Shown here in pieces: positions 9,465-19,027 of a stretch of DNA of 64,000 nucleotides. The position numbers and the translations under genes were made by a program. Below the pieces are notes generated by a model, which saw only the letters and a list, made by a program, of their open reading frames with translations, was not told where the DNA came from and searched no databases. Numbering within the stretch: the first letter of the stretch is position 1; every line of letters starts with the position of its first letter. The DNA comes from Candidozyma auris (lineage: Eukaryota > Ascomycota > Pichiomycetes > Serinales > Metschnikowiaceae): assembly GCF_003013715.1 (NCBI RefSeq), contig NC_072816.1, forward strand, positions 310,001 through 374,000, read 5' to 3'.

Positions 9465-10559
9465 TCATTCATCACTTCCCCGAAGTCTATCCCTGTATTC
9501 GGCGAGCTGCCGATCGAGCTGTTCCTGGAGTTTAGCATTATTACAAAGCTTCTCAAAGGTAGCCTCGTTGACTTCAAAGTTGATGCCGTTTCTCTGTCCT
9601 GGTGCTAGCGACATGCTCGTGACCTTTATGGGCAATACCCAAGCTGCCCAACTGTCGCCCATTACCGCACGCAAATTGTTCTTCAGCCCCAAGTCGTAGA
9701 TGTGACCTAGTTTTCTCCTCTTTCCCCGAGAATCGAACTCGTATTGTGCTTCGTTTTCTTTGGAGTAATTCCACTTCTCATTTTGAAATTCTATGGTGGT
9801 GTAGTTGCGAAGTAGAAGATACACCAGAAAAGCTGTAAAGACGCCAACTGCAATGAAAAAGGTGAAAGAAAGCACTACCACAAACACCAAGTTCAACAGA
9901 AGATACGAGTGCAAATCGAAATCTTGGTCAGCGAAAAACCTGTAAAGCTCATGTCCTGAAAGCAATAGGAGCCAACCGCAAAACGAAGTAATGTAGCATA
10001 ACGATTGAATGAAAAATTTATGATTCCGGAAGCCAATGCAACAAGCAAACCATGGACAGTGGTGGTCCATCTTCAATATACAGCTCTTGCAAGTCTTACA
10101 ATGATGACACCTATCCGGCTTCCAAGTGTTGCAAGTGCGGCACAGATGATATGATAATTGATGATCCTTGAACGTATGAGTCGTGTAGAGTTCTGTAGGA
10201 GGCACGACGGGTCCAGAGTTCTCTAGCGTGTATGGGTGTTGATATTCATTATTGTTGTATGATGGCTCCGATTCGGGCGGTAGTCGTAGCTCTGGGAAAT
10301 CGTATGGCGTTCCCGGTCCCTCGTATATTACACGGAAGTAAGTGAATATGCTCAATCCATATAAGACGTATGCTATGGCGAGGGCAGTATTCTTGTAGCT
10401 CAAGGTATGTAGCTGGGAGGTGATTGCCCAAAGAGCCCAAGTCATGAGAGAAGTGACGAACACTTTGGGAAATAGCGAAAGAAAGGAGCAGAGTAACCGC
10501 TCTATGCTCGTCCACGTCGAGCTATGAGTCCACATGATTGACGGGTGTGATATGAGCAT
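9465..10559 (-). CDS. PFA3: DHHC palmitoyltransferase, Pfa3-like
   Basis: Protein S-acyltransferase; Pfa3 in S. cerevisiae palmitoylates Vac8 at the vacuole to support vacuole fusion. The 364-residue protein has two N-terminal membrane segments, a cysteine-rich domain with paired CxxC motifs (CRTCNTWKPDRCHHCKTC), the catalytic DHHC in MDHHCPWFACCIGFRNHKFF, two further membrane segments, and the TTxE motif (NYTTIEFQNE) just after the last one. This is the usual order for the family. Assignment to Pfa3 rather than Pfa4 or Swf1 rests on overall size and the spacing of the segments, so the exact orthologue is less certain than the enzyme class. Confidence 0.8.
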   Translation of the reverse strand: MLISHPSIMWTHSSTWTSIERLLCSFLSLFPKVFVTSLMTWALWAITSQLHTLSYKNTALAIAYVLYGLSIFTYFRVIYEGPGTPYDFPELRLPPESEPSYNNNEYQHPYTLENSGPVVPPTELYTTHTFKDHQLSYHLCRTCNTWKPDRCHHCKTCKSCILKMDHHCPWFACCIGFRNHKFFIQSLCYITSFCGWLLLLSGHELYRFFADQDFDLHSYLLLNLVFVVVLSFTFFIAVGVFTAFLVYLLLRNYTTIEFQNEKWNYSKENEAQYEFDSRGKRRKLGHIYDLGLKNNLRAVMGDSWAAWVLPIKVTSMSLAPGQRNGINFEVNEATFEKLCNNAKLQEQLDRQLAEYRDRLRGSDE

Positions 10560-10780
10560 GAACCGTGATTGATGAAAGTGTGCGAACTATGTATGCTATA
10601 CATTGAGGCTGAGACCAAAGTGGTAATGATCAACAGGAACCAACGAATGAACGTGTGAATATGGTAAGGACTAGCAATCCGCGTCGATTAGTCCATCTCA
10701 TGGTGAAGCCTCCATAGTTTTTCTTTTGCGGTCTAATATATATATATGATAACTCTACGAAGTCATCGTCCACACAATCC
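10560..10780 (-). promoter_or_regulatory. PFA3 promoter region with AT dinucleotide run
   Basis: 221 bp between HUT1 and PFA3, both on the minus strand. A TATATATATATA run at about 10735-10748 could serve as a TATA element for PFA3 (about 180 bp upstream) or as the HUT1 3' signal. Confidence 0.3.
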
Positions 10781-11812
10781 CTACTCTTGCTTCTTCTTCT
10801 TTGACGATAACTTCAAATAAGATTCATAGCCAATGCCTCCAAACACAAACAACACACCAAGCCACTGTCCGGTCGAGAGCTTGTGGCCAAAGAGCAACAC
10901 GCTAAGAATCATGCTGATCATCTTCCTCGTAACAGTAGCTGTGACCAAAATGATTGAGTCGAACTTCTCAAGTATGAGAAAGACAAATACTTGGCCAGCA
11001 GCTCCAAGGATCGAAAATGCTAGTATATCTATAAGCAGCTGTGGGTACTTTTGCACGAACTTCCAGGCGTAAAGAGCTTCATTCTCGAATTGGAATATCA
11101 ATATAAACCCCACTGAAAGAAGACAGACTAATAGATTAAGAATGCACATGAGCGAAGCGCCCGTGAGCTTATGCTGAGTGTTTGGAAGCTTGAATATCTG
11201 ATCTTGGGTCGAGTTCATCAAGCCATCTAGAAGCATGGACCCTGCTAACTGTAGCATTCCGAGAACAATGTTGCCATCGTTGATTGATGTTTTGTTTCTT
11301 TCCGAGCTATGGCTGGTTGTAAACAAAATGACCCCAAGAGTAACCATTCCAGCGACCATGTACTTATGCGGAGGAAACCTTGTCTTGTAAAGCACAAAGT
11401 GCACGAGCATAACTGGAAGGAGTTTGCATGACTTGGCAAGCAAGAATGCTAAGTAGTCCACATGCTTCAAAGCCTTGTATCCCAAAGGCGACGAAATGGT
11501 GGATGTGATGGCTATAGCGATGAAAAACCTAACGTAGGTGGCTGATCCAGTGGAGTTCTTCGAGGCATTACTCTCGAAAATCTCGAATGGGTTCTGCTTA
11601 TGAGCCAAAATCGAGTATCCAAGGCCCACAAGACACGCAAAGAAGGCTTGTACGGTGTTCACTAGCAATGGAGCTTTGAAGAAGACTGGACTATCGCCAA
11701 TGTACTCGTATGGTTTGGTGTTGATTCGTTCTTGAAGAAGAGACCACGATAGAAACAGGACGTATAGGCCGAGGACGCAAAGAATTAGCGTCAAGACGGA
11801 ATTGTCCTTCAT
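10781..11812 (-). CDS. HUT1: ER nucleotide-sugar transporter Hut1
   Basis: Member of the SLC35B1 family, an ER membrane carrier linked to UDP-galactose/UDP-glucose transport and, in animals, to ATP/ADP exchange into the ER. The 343-residue protein is almost wholly hydrophobic with about nine to ten membrane segments. The signature region PLGYKALKHVDYLAFLLAKSCKLLPVMLVH is typical of the family (positions about 110-140), as is the VTRKMISMILSVLLFGH region near residue 300. The tail ends in KKKKQE, with lysines at -3 and -4, a dilysine ER-retrieval signal. Length equals that of the yeast protein. Confidence 0.92.
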   Translation of the reverse strand: MKDNSVLTLILCVLGLYVLFLSWSLLQERINTKPYEYIGDSPVFFKAPLLVNTVQAFFACLVGLGYSILAHKQNPFEIFESNASKNSTGSATYVRFFIAIAITSTISSPLGYKALKHVDYLAFLLAKSCKLLPVMLVHFVLYKTRFPPHKYMVAGMVTLGVILFTTSHSSERNKTSINDGNIVLGMLQLAGSMLLDGLMNSTQDQIFKLPNTQHKLTGASLMCILNLLVCLLSVGFILIFQFENEALYAWKFVQKYPQLLIDILAFSILGAAGQVFVFLILEKFDSIILVTATVTRKMISMILSVLLFGHKLSTGQWLGVLFVFGGIGYESYLKLSSKKKKQE

Positions 11813-11926
11813 TTTCTATGCCGAAGATGAATGAAAGAATAGGTTGGACTAAGGCTGCGATTTCTACTAGGCGCGCTTATACTACGTGGAACTGTTGATG
11901 TTACAGAAGCTTCTTTCACAATATGA

Positions 11927-13636
11927 TTAGCGGCCAAATATGCCGAAAAAACCACTCTTCTTTTTGTCACCCGAGGCCTTAGCTTCCTTTGTGCTCGAGT
12001 CTCCTCTAGTCGAGTAGCTGATGTAGTTAAAGGCGATGTCGAACAAGACAGCTTTACTCAACATTGGCCTCAACGCGCCCTTCTCGCCAGCGTCGGTGAT
12101 TTTGTTTACTTTATCCGCAATTGGGAATTTGTAAACGTTATCCATGACATAGTCACTTGCCCCGCTCTGCTCCCTGTGGAATTGAGCCATGACGTGCGCT
12201 CTTGACAAACTCGACTGGATGGTGTTTGAAAGCTCTTTAACTTGCTCAATGCTAGTCACATCGTATGGGAACGAGTCGGTCTTGTAGAAGTCAGGAGTCA
12301 CTTCAAACGTGTCTGCAAGGTGGCTGTAGACCTTGAGTGCCTCGGGGAACATGTTCACAAGAGCGTACGATTCCGCTACTACCACGGACCTTTTGGCAGT
12401 GAAGAACTTTTGCATATTTTCCAAGGAATCATACATATCTTCATCATTATAGACACCTGGCAAGTCCTTGAGCAGCTCCACAGTGCTGATTATGGAGTCA
12501 TAAAGTCTGATGACATCACGATGGGTCTGAAGCTTCTTGGCACTACTTGCAAAAACTTTTGACTCTAACTGGTGGATGAGAAGCAAATCTCTCTTCAATT
12601 TGGTGAAATGAACGTGGTACTTAAGGTAAGTCAACACAATGGCACCGTCTTGAGTTTTTTCCAAGTCATCTTCGTCTCGGTTCTTCAGCAAGTCTGCCTC
12701 GTGAAGGTCAACGAGAGCAGTCCATTTCTGCAACAAGCTGTCGTAGTCGTTGGCCTCTTCGAACAGCTGCCAGTCTATACGATTTAGGCGAACGATTTTA
12801 GTTGCTATTTCGTCATTGTAGACGTGAGCCTCGTGCTCCCTCCAAGTCACAGTTCTGGAGAGGTCTTCATCCATGGGTTCCTGAACGAGCAGTGGGTCTT
12901 GAGAGCGTATGAGCTCCACTGCTGGCTCTAGATAAGGTAAGTGTTTGTCATGACAGTGCTTTCTGGCGATGGTTATGAGATCGCTCGTCGATTGATGCTG
13001 CTCAATCTGAGACACTGCCAAACTCAAAGATGGGTCCACCAACGTGTCGAGCAATTCCTCCAGTAAGGTCTTCTTGAAATTTTCGCCTTCTGAGTCCTCT
13101 TCACTTTGATGTATAATGAGTTCGAGACCACATCTAGCAACGGAAAATGCCTGGAGTGCCTCAGCCCATCTCTTCTTGTTGACCAGGTACAACCCTTGTG
13201 ACAAGGCGGTATATATATAGAGCTCTGTTCTCACCGACTGGTCCGCTTCATTCTCAGTAATCCTGAGAAGCTTCTTGTTGGTTTGAAGTGACCTCTTAAG
13301 TCTGGTGATCATGAGCTTCTTATATTGTGTGAGTCTCGAGCCGCTTATCTCAAGCAAAGACTTGATCTCTGCGGCGTACAAGGAGTCACGCTCCGCAAGT
13401 AAGAGCAAAAGCAATCCATTAAGTTTATTCTGAGCGTAATCAGCAGCAGAAAGGCGCTTGGTTTGCTCCTTCTCACTATACTTTCTCGTGTCCTTGGTGA
13501 CGATGTCGAGATTATGACGAAGCTTTACCAACGCCTTGTTCAATCTTTTCCTATGCTTCTTTAAGTCCTCATATGTCGTCAAGTATGCGCTGAGACGAGC
13601 ACCATACGTTGTCGCCAAGGGCGTTTGTATGGACAT
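11927..13636 (-). CDS. SRP68: Signal recognition particle subunit Srp68
   Basis: Binds SRP RNA together with Srp72 and is needed for co-translational targeting to the ER. The 569-residue protein opens with a helical, Arg/Lys-rich RNA-binding region (TTYEDLKKHRKRLNKALVKL at about 20-39), followed by TPR-like helices including LYIYTALSQGLYLVNKKRWAEA typical of Srp68. The C-terminal part (about 500-569) fits the Srp72-binding segment and ends in a basic Lys/Gly/Phe-rich tail. It is divergently arranged with CWC23. Confidence 0.9.
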   Translation of the reverse strand: MSIQTPLATTYGARLSAYLTTYEDLKKHRKRLNKALVKLRHNLDIVTKDTRKYSEKEQTKRLSAADYAQNKLNGLLLLLLAERDSLYAAEIKSLLEISGSRLTQYKKLMITRLKRSLQTNKKLLRITENEADQSVRTELYIYTALSQGLYLVNKKRWAEALQAFSVARCGLELIIHQSEEDSEGENFKKTLLEELLDTLVDPSLSLAVSQIEQHQSTSDLITIARKHCHDKHLPYLEPAVELIRSQDPLLVQEPMDEDLSRTVTWREHEAHVYNDEIATKIVRLNRIDWQLFEEANDYDSLLQKWTALVDLHEADLLKNRDEDDLEKTQDGAIVLTYLKYHVHFTKLKRDLLLIHQLESKVFASSAKKLQTHRDVIRLYDSIISTVELLKDLPGVYNDEDMYDSLENMQKFFTAKRSVVVAESYALVNMFPEALKVYSHLADTFEVTPDFYKTDSFPYDVTSIEQVKELSNTIQSSLSRAHVMAQFHREQSGASDYVMDNVYKFPIADKVNKITDAGEKGALRPMLSKAVLFDIAFNYISYSTRGDSSTKEAKASGDKKKSGFFGIFGR

Positions 13637-14258
13637 TCTGTTTCAGATCGTCTGTGGGTAAGTAAATGAAATTTATTTTCGACAGCCTTACGCGAGGGTG
13701 TACAGATGTGGCGAGACAGCCGTGGGTTGTCAAAGGTTCTCTTGATTTATTCTATTCTTGGATTATTTCTGAAGACTAATTGAGGACTTGAAACTCAAGC
13801 TATGAGAATGTACTTTTGCCTCTCTGGAGTTAGTAACTCTTGTCGTCTTCACTGCGTCTTCATCCTCGAGCACTCAACTTAGCCAAGCCTAAAAGAATAA
13901 AGTCTAGCCTATTTCATCTATACTTGCTTTCCTGCCCTGTTCAAAAGTTCAATTCGCCCATGAATAGGTGTCTTTATACAAAAATAATTATTACTTTTAC
14001 CGTGTTGTCAATTACTGTTACACCACCTACCACAACGCTTCGCATTTTGCAGCCATAGAACGATAAGCAGCTACTGGGAACGACAACAGCTATGATTTGA
14101 AAGTCTTGTAACTCATATCCAATAATACAAGTCTGAGTCAACCCCCATACACTTAGACTCTCTCCCAATCCTCTTCCAATATCTTTGGAAATTCCAGCAT
14201 CGCTCAACTGGTGTGTCTTATCTACATGCGCGATGATCAAACAATTGCAACTACTACC
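13637..14258. promoter_or_regulatory. Divergent SRP68 / CWC23 promoter region
   Basis: 622 bp between the two divergently transcribed genes. No open frame with protein-like composition and no RNA gene is visible; no motif stands out. Confidence 0.4.
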
Positions 14259-15062
14259 ATGGATCTCGAGAATCTCGACTTGTATGGTGAATTGGGGGTC
14301 ACGAAAAACGCCTCCGAGCGTGAGATCATCACAGCGTATAGAAAAAAAGCGCTTAAATATCATCCCGATAAGAATCCCCTGGCTGAGGCCAAGCACAAGT
14401 TCCAGGTTCTCACAGCTGTGTATACTGTGCTAAGCGACAAGAAGCTACGAGAGGAGTACGAGGAGGTGCAAAATCGCAAGCAATCTAAAGATGAGGGCTT
14501 AAGCAAAGAAATACTTCGATTCAGGGAAAAACTTCGAAAAGCTGAAGCCGAACAGGCCGATTTGTTCAAGGATGCTGGTTTAAGAGAACATAAGATTCAG
14601 CTTTTGCAGAAAGAAGCCCAAGATCTTCGTTATGAGTTTGAGAGACAACGGACTGTTCAGAAGTCGGGATACACAAGCTTTCGAGACATGGCATTCACAG
14701 GCAGGCTAACAGATCTACGAATGGACAAGGAACACGATAGAGTAGTGGAGGTGAAATGGAAGCTACGAGAGGAGCCCGAGGCTCAGATCAGTGCCAACCA
14801 GCTATCTCACATCATGGCAGTATTCGGCCCGGTAGAGGGAGCAATGATCAAAACACCCCGCAAGGGATACGTCTACGGAATTGTGGTGTACCAGTATCAC
14901 GATAGTGCTCTAGAAGCCGCAGAGTACGACTACAGGCAAAGTGCCAGGCTATGGGACCATACTGGGGTACGCAAACTAGCGTCGCTACTACGCGGATGCA
15001 AATTGCAGCGGAGCCATGTGCCCCGCAGCAGCTACGCTGGCCTCGTGGGGGAGCAGTTGTAA
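14259..15062 (+). CDS. CWC23: Spliceosomal J-domain protein Cwc23 (DNAJC17-like)
   Basis: J-protein of the spliceosome that in yeast supports disassembly of the post-splicing complex through Ntr1. The 267-residue protein has a J domain at residues 5-70 with an intact HPD motif (KYHPDKNP), a charged coiled coil (about 75-135), and a C-terminal RRM-like domain (VVEVKWKLREE onwards), the arrangement of DNAJC17/Cwc23. The frame continues 16 codons further upstream to an ATG at 14211, but MDLENLDLYGELGV at 14259 fits the family start. It converges on CYB5, with 164 bp between the stops. Confidence 0.85.
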   Translation: MDLENLDLYGELGVTKNASEREIITAYRKKALKYHPDKNPLAEAKHKFQVLTAVYTVLSDKKLREEYEEVQNRKQSKDEGLSKEILRFREKLRKAEAEQADLFKDAGLREHKIQLLQKEAQDLRYEFERQRTVQKSGYTSFRDMAFTGRLTDLRMDKEHDRVVEVKWKLREEPEAQISANQLSHIMAVFGPVEGAMIKTPRKGYVYGIVVYQYHDSALEAAEYDYRQSARLWDHTGVRKLASLLRGCKLQRSHVPRSSYAGLVGEQL

Positions 15063-15226
15063 AGACAAAAACGTGAAAAGTGTAATAATTATTTAAACCC
15101 GTATGCTATAGGGAAAGAAACCGATCACGCCACCGGTTTCCAGCCCGGTTCTATGAGACGAAAACACATATGACTGTAGGAGATGGGAAGGAGGCACCCA
15201 CGCCGTAGCATAATGTCCCGTTTAGT

Positions 15227-15616
15227 TTAGTTGATGTAGAAGTACACGCCAGCAGCCAAGACAAAAACAGCAGCAGCCAACACAGGGAAAGGAATGCCCG
15301 AGACTTCAGCAGTGGAGCCCGCAGAGGTAACTCCCTGGGTCTCGACAATGGTACCGCCCTCCAACTTACCAAGTCTCAAGCCCTTCATGATATCGTGGGC
15401 ATCGTCTGAGTGGCCAATGTCATTGAAGGCTTCCGTGGCGTCAGTACCGGCCACATCGGCAATCACTTCCTCACCACCTGGGTGCTCGTCCAAGTAAGGC
15501 GTCACATCGTACACCTGCCCGTTGTAAACGACCCACAAGTCGTCGGTAGTGTTGTGTTTCTGGACTTCCTCGATGGAGTAGTACTTGTCTTGGACGGTGC
15601 CTTCAGTTTCTGACAT
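15227..15616 (-). CDS. CYB5: Cytochrome b5
   Basis: Tail-anchored ER haemoprotein that passes electrons to desaturases and to sterol and sphingolipid enzymes. The 129-residue protein has the haem domain at about residues 8-82, including the HPGG motif with the first haem-ligand His and a second His in FNDIGHSDDA, a short linker, and a C-terminal membrane anchor (IPFPVLAAAVFVLAAGVYFY). The frame could extend ten codons upstream, but MSETEGTV at 15616 is the typical start. Confidence 0.93.
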   Translation of the reverse strand: MSETEGTVQDKYYSIEEVQKHNTTDDLWVVYNGQVYDVTPYLDEHPGGEEVIADVAGTDATEAFNDIGHSDDAHDIMKGLRLGKLEGGTIVETQGVTSAGSTAEVSGIPFPVLAAAVFVLAAGVYFYIN

Positions 15617-17169
15617 GATGATAGGTTGAAGAAGAAGATGTTGCAAGAGGAGTTGGAGGAGGTTTCGCGAGAATATATGTCTCGATGGGATGCTCCCATG
15701 TGAAAGCGCGGGAGGTACCCTACAAGAATCCTAGCTTAACTATGAAGGATTGTGCTCGGAGAGCCTTGTGAATCCTTGGGCGCAGGCGCGTCTGTGTGCA
15801 GGACATAGCCAATCAGCGCCCACTAGATTGTCAGGTTGAGGTAGTGCGATTTGGGCGTAACTTTTATACGAAGTGGGTAAACGAGTCCACATTCACTCAC
15901 GTCAGGGGAGGAGGGTCGGGTGACGGTCCCATACATTGAGGATTTAGATTTAGGCCAGCACAACCGTGCATTAGGGGAAATCAAGACATCCTTACACCAG
16001 AACGTTTCTTTATCTGAAAATTTATTTCTCTTTTTTCTCTTTTTCACATTCTCTGCGGGGGCACACATTGTGGTGCTATTGTGGGCTGTTATATCCGTGG
16101 CTGCGAAAGAGGGAATCATCTGCGAAGGTGGACTGCCTTGCTTCTTCGCGAGACGAGGCTGGTATAATTTGTAGGGTCTAAAGTACGGCTTAAGAAGAAG
16201 ATGAAATTCGTTTTCAATTATTAGGTCTAATTGTGTAGCTTTGTGTATCTGTTGGGCGTGGTGTACTGGGTGACGTCTGGAGCATAGAATGTTTGAGAGC
16301 ACCAGGATCACTCCATATGTGTGCTCTAGGTGCGACGACTATTTCCATTGCAAGCTGACAATGGGGGCGAGAATGATAGGTCCGTTACCGAGGCAGTAGT
16401 AATTTTGAGCTGGAATTCGTTAATTACGCTCTGTTCCGTTTCCTGGGATCTATCGCTGTAAATTGCATGTTTAGACTGCCGGCTCCTCAATGAGCTTGAT
16501 CTGCAATTCCATCATCGCTCCCTGATCTTAACAGAGCTTGAATCTAGTGGGCTTCCACTTTTGAGGGTCCCCAAGTTTTGAAGTAGTCAGTGAAAGTAGA
16601 TAATATCGGAATATTCTCTGGTCTCCGAAGACAATCTGAGCACCGAAATAGGCGTAAGGAGCGTTGCAAGGTATTGAGGGACACTCCTCGGAGGATTGAA
16701 CGCCGAAGGTAAGAGAAATGGGCATGCTCTTTCATATGTTATCTTCAGATGTGATGTAGTCTTTAGTCTCTGTCGTCCAAGGAAGGCGCCGGCATTCTCT
16801 AGTGCTAGAGGCATTATCAATTAGTCCGTGTGTCTCCGTTTTTAACTTTCTTTCAAATATGACTGATATAGAAGAAGAAAGACAATGAAGTACTTGCATC
16901 TTAATAGTCATGTATGACCTCACCTTCTCCATTGAAGGTCAACGAAAACACGAAACTTATTGCGAATTGGTACGGACGAAGCGTGAAGTCTATTGCTTTC
17001 AGAACCGAAATTATAGGCTAGTCAATGAGGAGACATATAACCATCATGTCTTTTCATTATTCTTCTGTTTCAATCGTTGATTCCCTAAATTCCTAAAAAA
17101 AAAAAACTCATACATAGGTGGAGCTGTTAATATACTTTGCTGTCGTGGTGATGCTCCCTAAAAAACAAT
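15617..17169. other. 1.55-kb gene-poor gap upstream of CYB5
   Basis: The largest stretch here without an assigned gene. On the minus strand there is a 98-codon ATG frame (15823-16119) rich in Lys/Arg, and at 16528-16725 a 65-codon frame (MPISLTFGVQ...) followed, after one stop and in the same frame, by 19 further codons (MMELQIKLIEE...). I recognise neither. The region could be a long CYB5 promoter, a small gene with introns, or the remains of one. No tRNA or snoRNA box pattern was found. The A-run at 17095-17106 lies past the DDI2-like stop and is likely its terminator. Confidence 0.4.
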
Positions 17170-17847
17170 TCACTTGGTATACTTGAGCGAATTGGCAAGA
17201 ATGGCCTTGCTGAAATCTGGAACACCCAATTTGCTTGTGTGACCCCAAGGCTTCTTCGCATTCTCGTTGTCAGTAGAAGCTGCGAAACAGTCCAACCACC
17301 CTTCACGACTGTACTTCTTGTTGACGAAATCCAATGTATCGGGATGAATATACTGTGTGTGTTTCCCAACGTTATCCAAAATGGTGGCGATTTGGAGAAT
17401 GAATCCAAGCGTAGTGATATAACCTGTATCGCCGATGTCCTGATGACGAATTACAGCCTCACACACGGCTTCGGCAAACGTCTTGTCCTTAAATTCCTCC
17501 TCAACAAAGTTTTTTGCTAGGATTCCACCATAGAACTCAAAAGACATCTTCGTCGCCGCCATATTCTTCTCTGTAGTGCCAATGTCATGAAGCAAGCATG
17601 TTGTAAACAAGACGCTTTTGTCCAATTCCCAATCTTTAAAAAGATCGTTTATGATCGCCACGCTGTATAAGTACACTCGAATAGAATGGTACAACACTTT
17701 CTGAGGCAACTCCTTAGAAGCGTAAGCCAAAGCAACTCTGTCGGCTGGAGAATCCGGAATTTCCGGTTTTTGAGGAGTTGGTGTGAACTCGAATGTGATA
17801 GCCTTGGTGGGATCCCTTTCGATCTTTTCGAAGCCGTACTTGCACAT
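17170..17847 (-). CDS. DDI2: HD-domain cyanamide hydratase (Ddi2/Ddi3-like)
   Basis: Converts cyanamide to urea; the S. cerevisiae homologues Ddi2/Ddi3 are strongly induced by DNA-alkylating agents and cyanamide. The 225-residue protein matches them along its length (LLHDIGTTEKNMAATKMSFE, VIRHQDIGDTGYITTLGFIL and KPWGHTSKLG). HD-domain metal ligands are present: His in LYHSIRV, the HD pair in LLHDIGTTEKN, and a His in AVIRHQD. The frame extends two codons upstream to a TTG; MCKYGF at 17847 parallels the yeast MSQYGF start. In S. cerevisiae these genes are subtelomeric; here it lies among housekeeping genes. Confidence 0.9.
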   Translation of the reverse strand: MCKYGFEKIERDPTKAITFEFTPTPQKPEIPDSPADRVALAYASKELPQKVLYHSIRVYLYSVAIINDLFKDWELDKSVLFTTCLLHDIGTTEKNMAATKMSFEFYGGILAKNFVEEEFKDKTFAEAVCEAVIRHQDIGDTGYITTLGFILQIATILDNVGKHTQYIHPDTLDFVNKKYSREGWLDCFAASTDNENAKKPWGHTSKLGVPDFSKAILANSLKYTK

Positions 17848-18313
17848 TTTCAATTGTCAATTATAGGATGAAGGTTGCCATTCCGCTAACTATATATACT
17901 TCGCAATGTGGGGCAAGGCAAATTAGCTTTATAACGGAATATCGGCCTTAGTCAGACAAAATGAGCTAGACTTTGTCGCAGATCGACAACACTAGACGGA
18001 TTTACCTGGAGGGTCTTAAATAATTGGAAACAATTCCACTCGTTTCATTATCAATCGAATTGCAGCAGGTGATAGATTGCGCGGATACTTTCTACTGCTC
18101 TAGGCGATAAAGGTAGCTATACAAAACGACAAGCATTACCGATCAAAGTTACACTGGATGAACTCTCTATTGTTTAATCGTGACTATGTATTCTTTCCTA
18201 GAAAATTTTTGGCCTAAGGGATGTTGCGGCCATCTCCGTTCTCCTCTTGATCGACTGCTGAATTTTCAAAGTAACCTCCATCTTTTTAACCGCACAAGCA
18301 TGCAATCTCTTGT
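17848..18313. promoter_or_regulatory. DDI2-like promoter / NOP15 downstream spacer
   Basis: 466 bp. It contains an AAAATTTTT element at about 18201-18209 and a short TATATATA at 17889-17896, some 45 bp upstream of the DDI2-like ATG. No further gene is visible. Confidence 0.4.
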
Positions 18314-19027
18314 TTAAGCCTCGAGCGCATAGTTGAATCCAAGTTCTTTGAGCTCATCGAACTTGGCCTTCTTCTGTTGCTCAAATTCCTCTTGCTTCTT
18401 CTCCCACACGCTCAATGGCTGCTTCTGGTGATGAGCATCGTAAGCTCTCTGCCTCCAGTCGAACTCAGTGAATTTGCCCTTCAACTTTGCAGGGAAAAGG
18501 TCTTCCCTAGGATTGTCCACTACGTGAACCTTCAACATGTGACCAAAGATGAGGTAGTTGTTCATGGTCTCTGCCGCAATCTTGGCCACATCCTCGTGCT
18601 TGAACTCGATGAATCCATAATGTCTCATGCGACCAGTGGTTTTGTTTCTTGAAAGTCTGATTCTGGTGATCTCTCCAAACTGCTTGAAATACTTCTTGGC
18701 CTCCTTCTCCTGGAAGTGCTGCGGAAGACGACCTATGTAGATCACTCCTCTCTTTTTGACGTTTGCTTGGGATACCTTCTTTTCTGGAGCCTCAAACTCC
18801 ACAGTATGGCCACCTAGGTTAGCAGTTGGCTTGCTACCTGGAGCTGGAGTCTCGAGACCTTCGATTTCCTCCTCCTCATCACTGGACAACTGCTCATCGC
18901 TCAGCGACGAGTCGGATGCCTCTTGTAGGTCAATTTTATCATCCGTTTTCTCGATTGTGTCATTTCTTTTCCCGTGTTCCTTGGCAGCCTTGGCCTTTTG
19001 CACCTTTTTCAGTACTGTTTTGGCCAT
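18314..19027 (-). CDS. NOP15: Ribosome-biogenesis RRM protein Nop15
   Basis: Nucleolar factor of pre-60S particles that binds the ITS2 region and is required for 27S pre-rRNA processing. The 237-residue protein has an acidic Ser/Glu-rich start (about 25-75) and a single RRM (about 92-170) with RNP2 in VIYIGRLP and RNP1 in HYGFIEFK. A conserved tail then includes DNPREDLFPAKLKGKF and the basic QPLSVWEKKQEEFEQQKKAK segment characteristic of Nop15/NIFK. A PAC element lies 33 bp upstream, as expected for a ribosome-assembly gene. Confidence 0.92.
   Translation of the reverse strand: MAKTVLKKVQKAKAAKEHGKRNDTIEKTDDKIDLQEASDSSLSDEQLSSDEEEEIEGLETPAPGSKPTANLGGHTVEFEAPEKKVSQANVKKRGVIYIGRLPQHFQEKEAKKYFKQFGEITRIRLSRNKTTGRMRHYGFIEFKHEDVAKIAAETMNNYLIFGHMLKVHVVDNPREDLFPAKLKGKFTEFDWRQRAYDAHHQKQPLSVWEKKQEEFEQQKKAKFDELKELGFNYALEA

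Noticed and set aside
15823..16311. 162-codon minus frame upstream of CYB5
   Set aside because: Begins at GTG; the first ATG leaves 98 codons of low-information, Lys/Ser-rich sequence. Kept only as a note in the gap entry.
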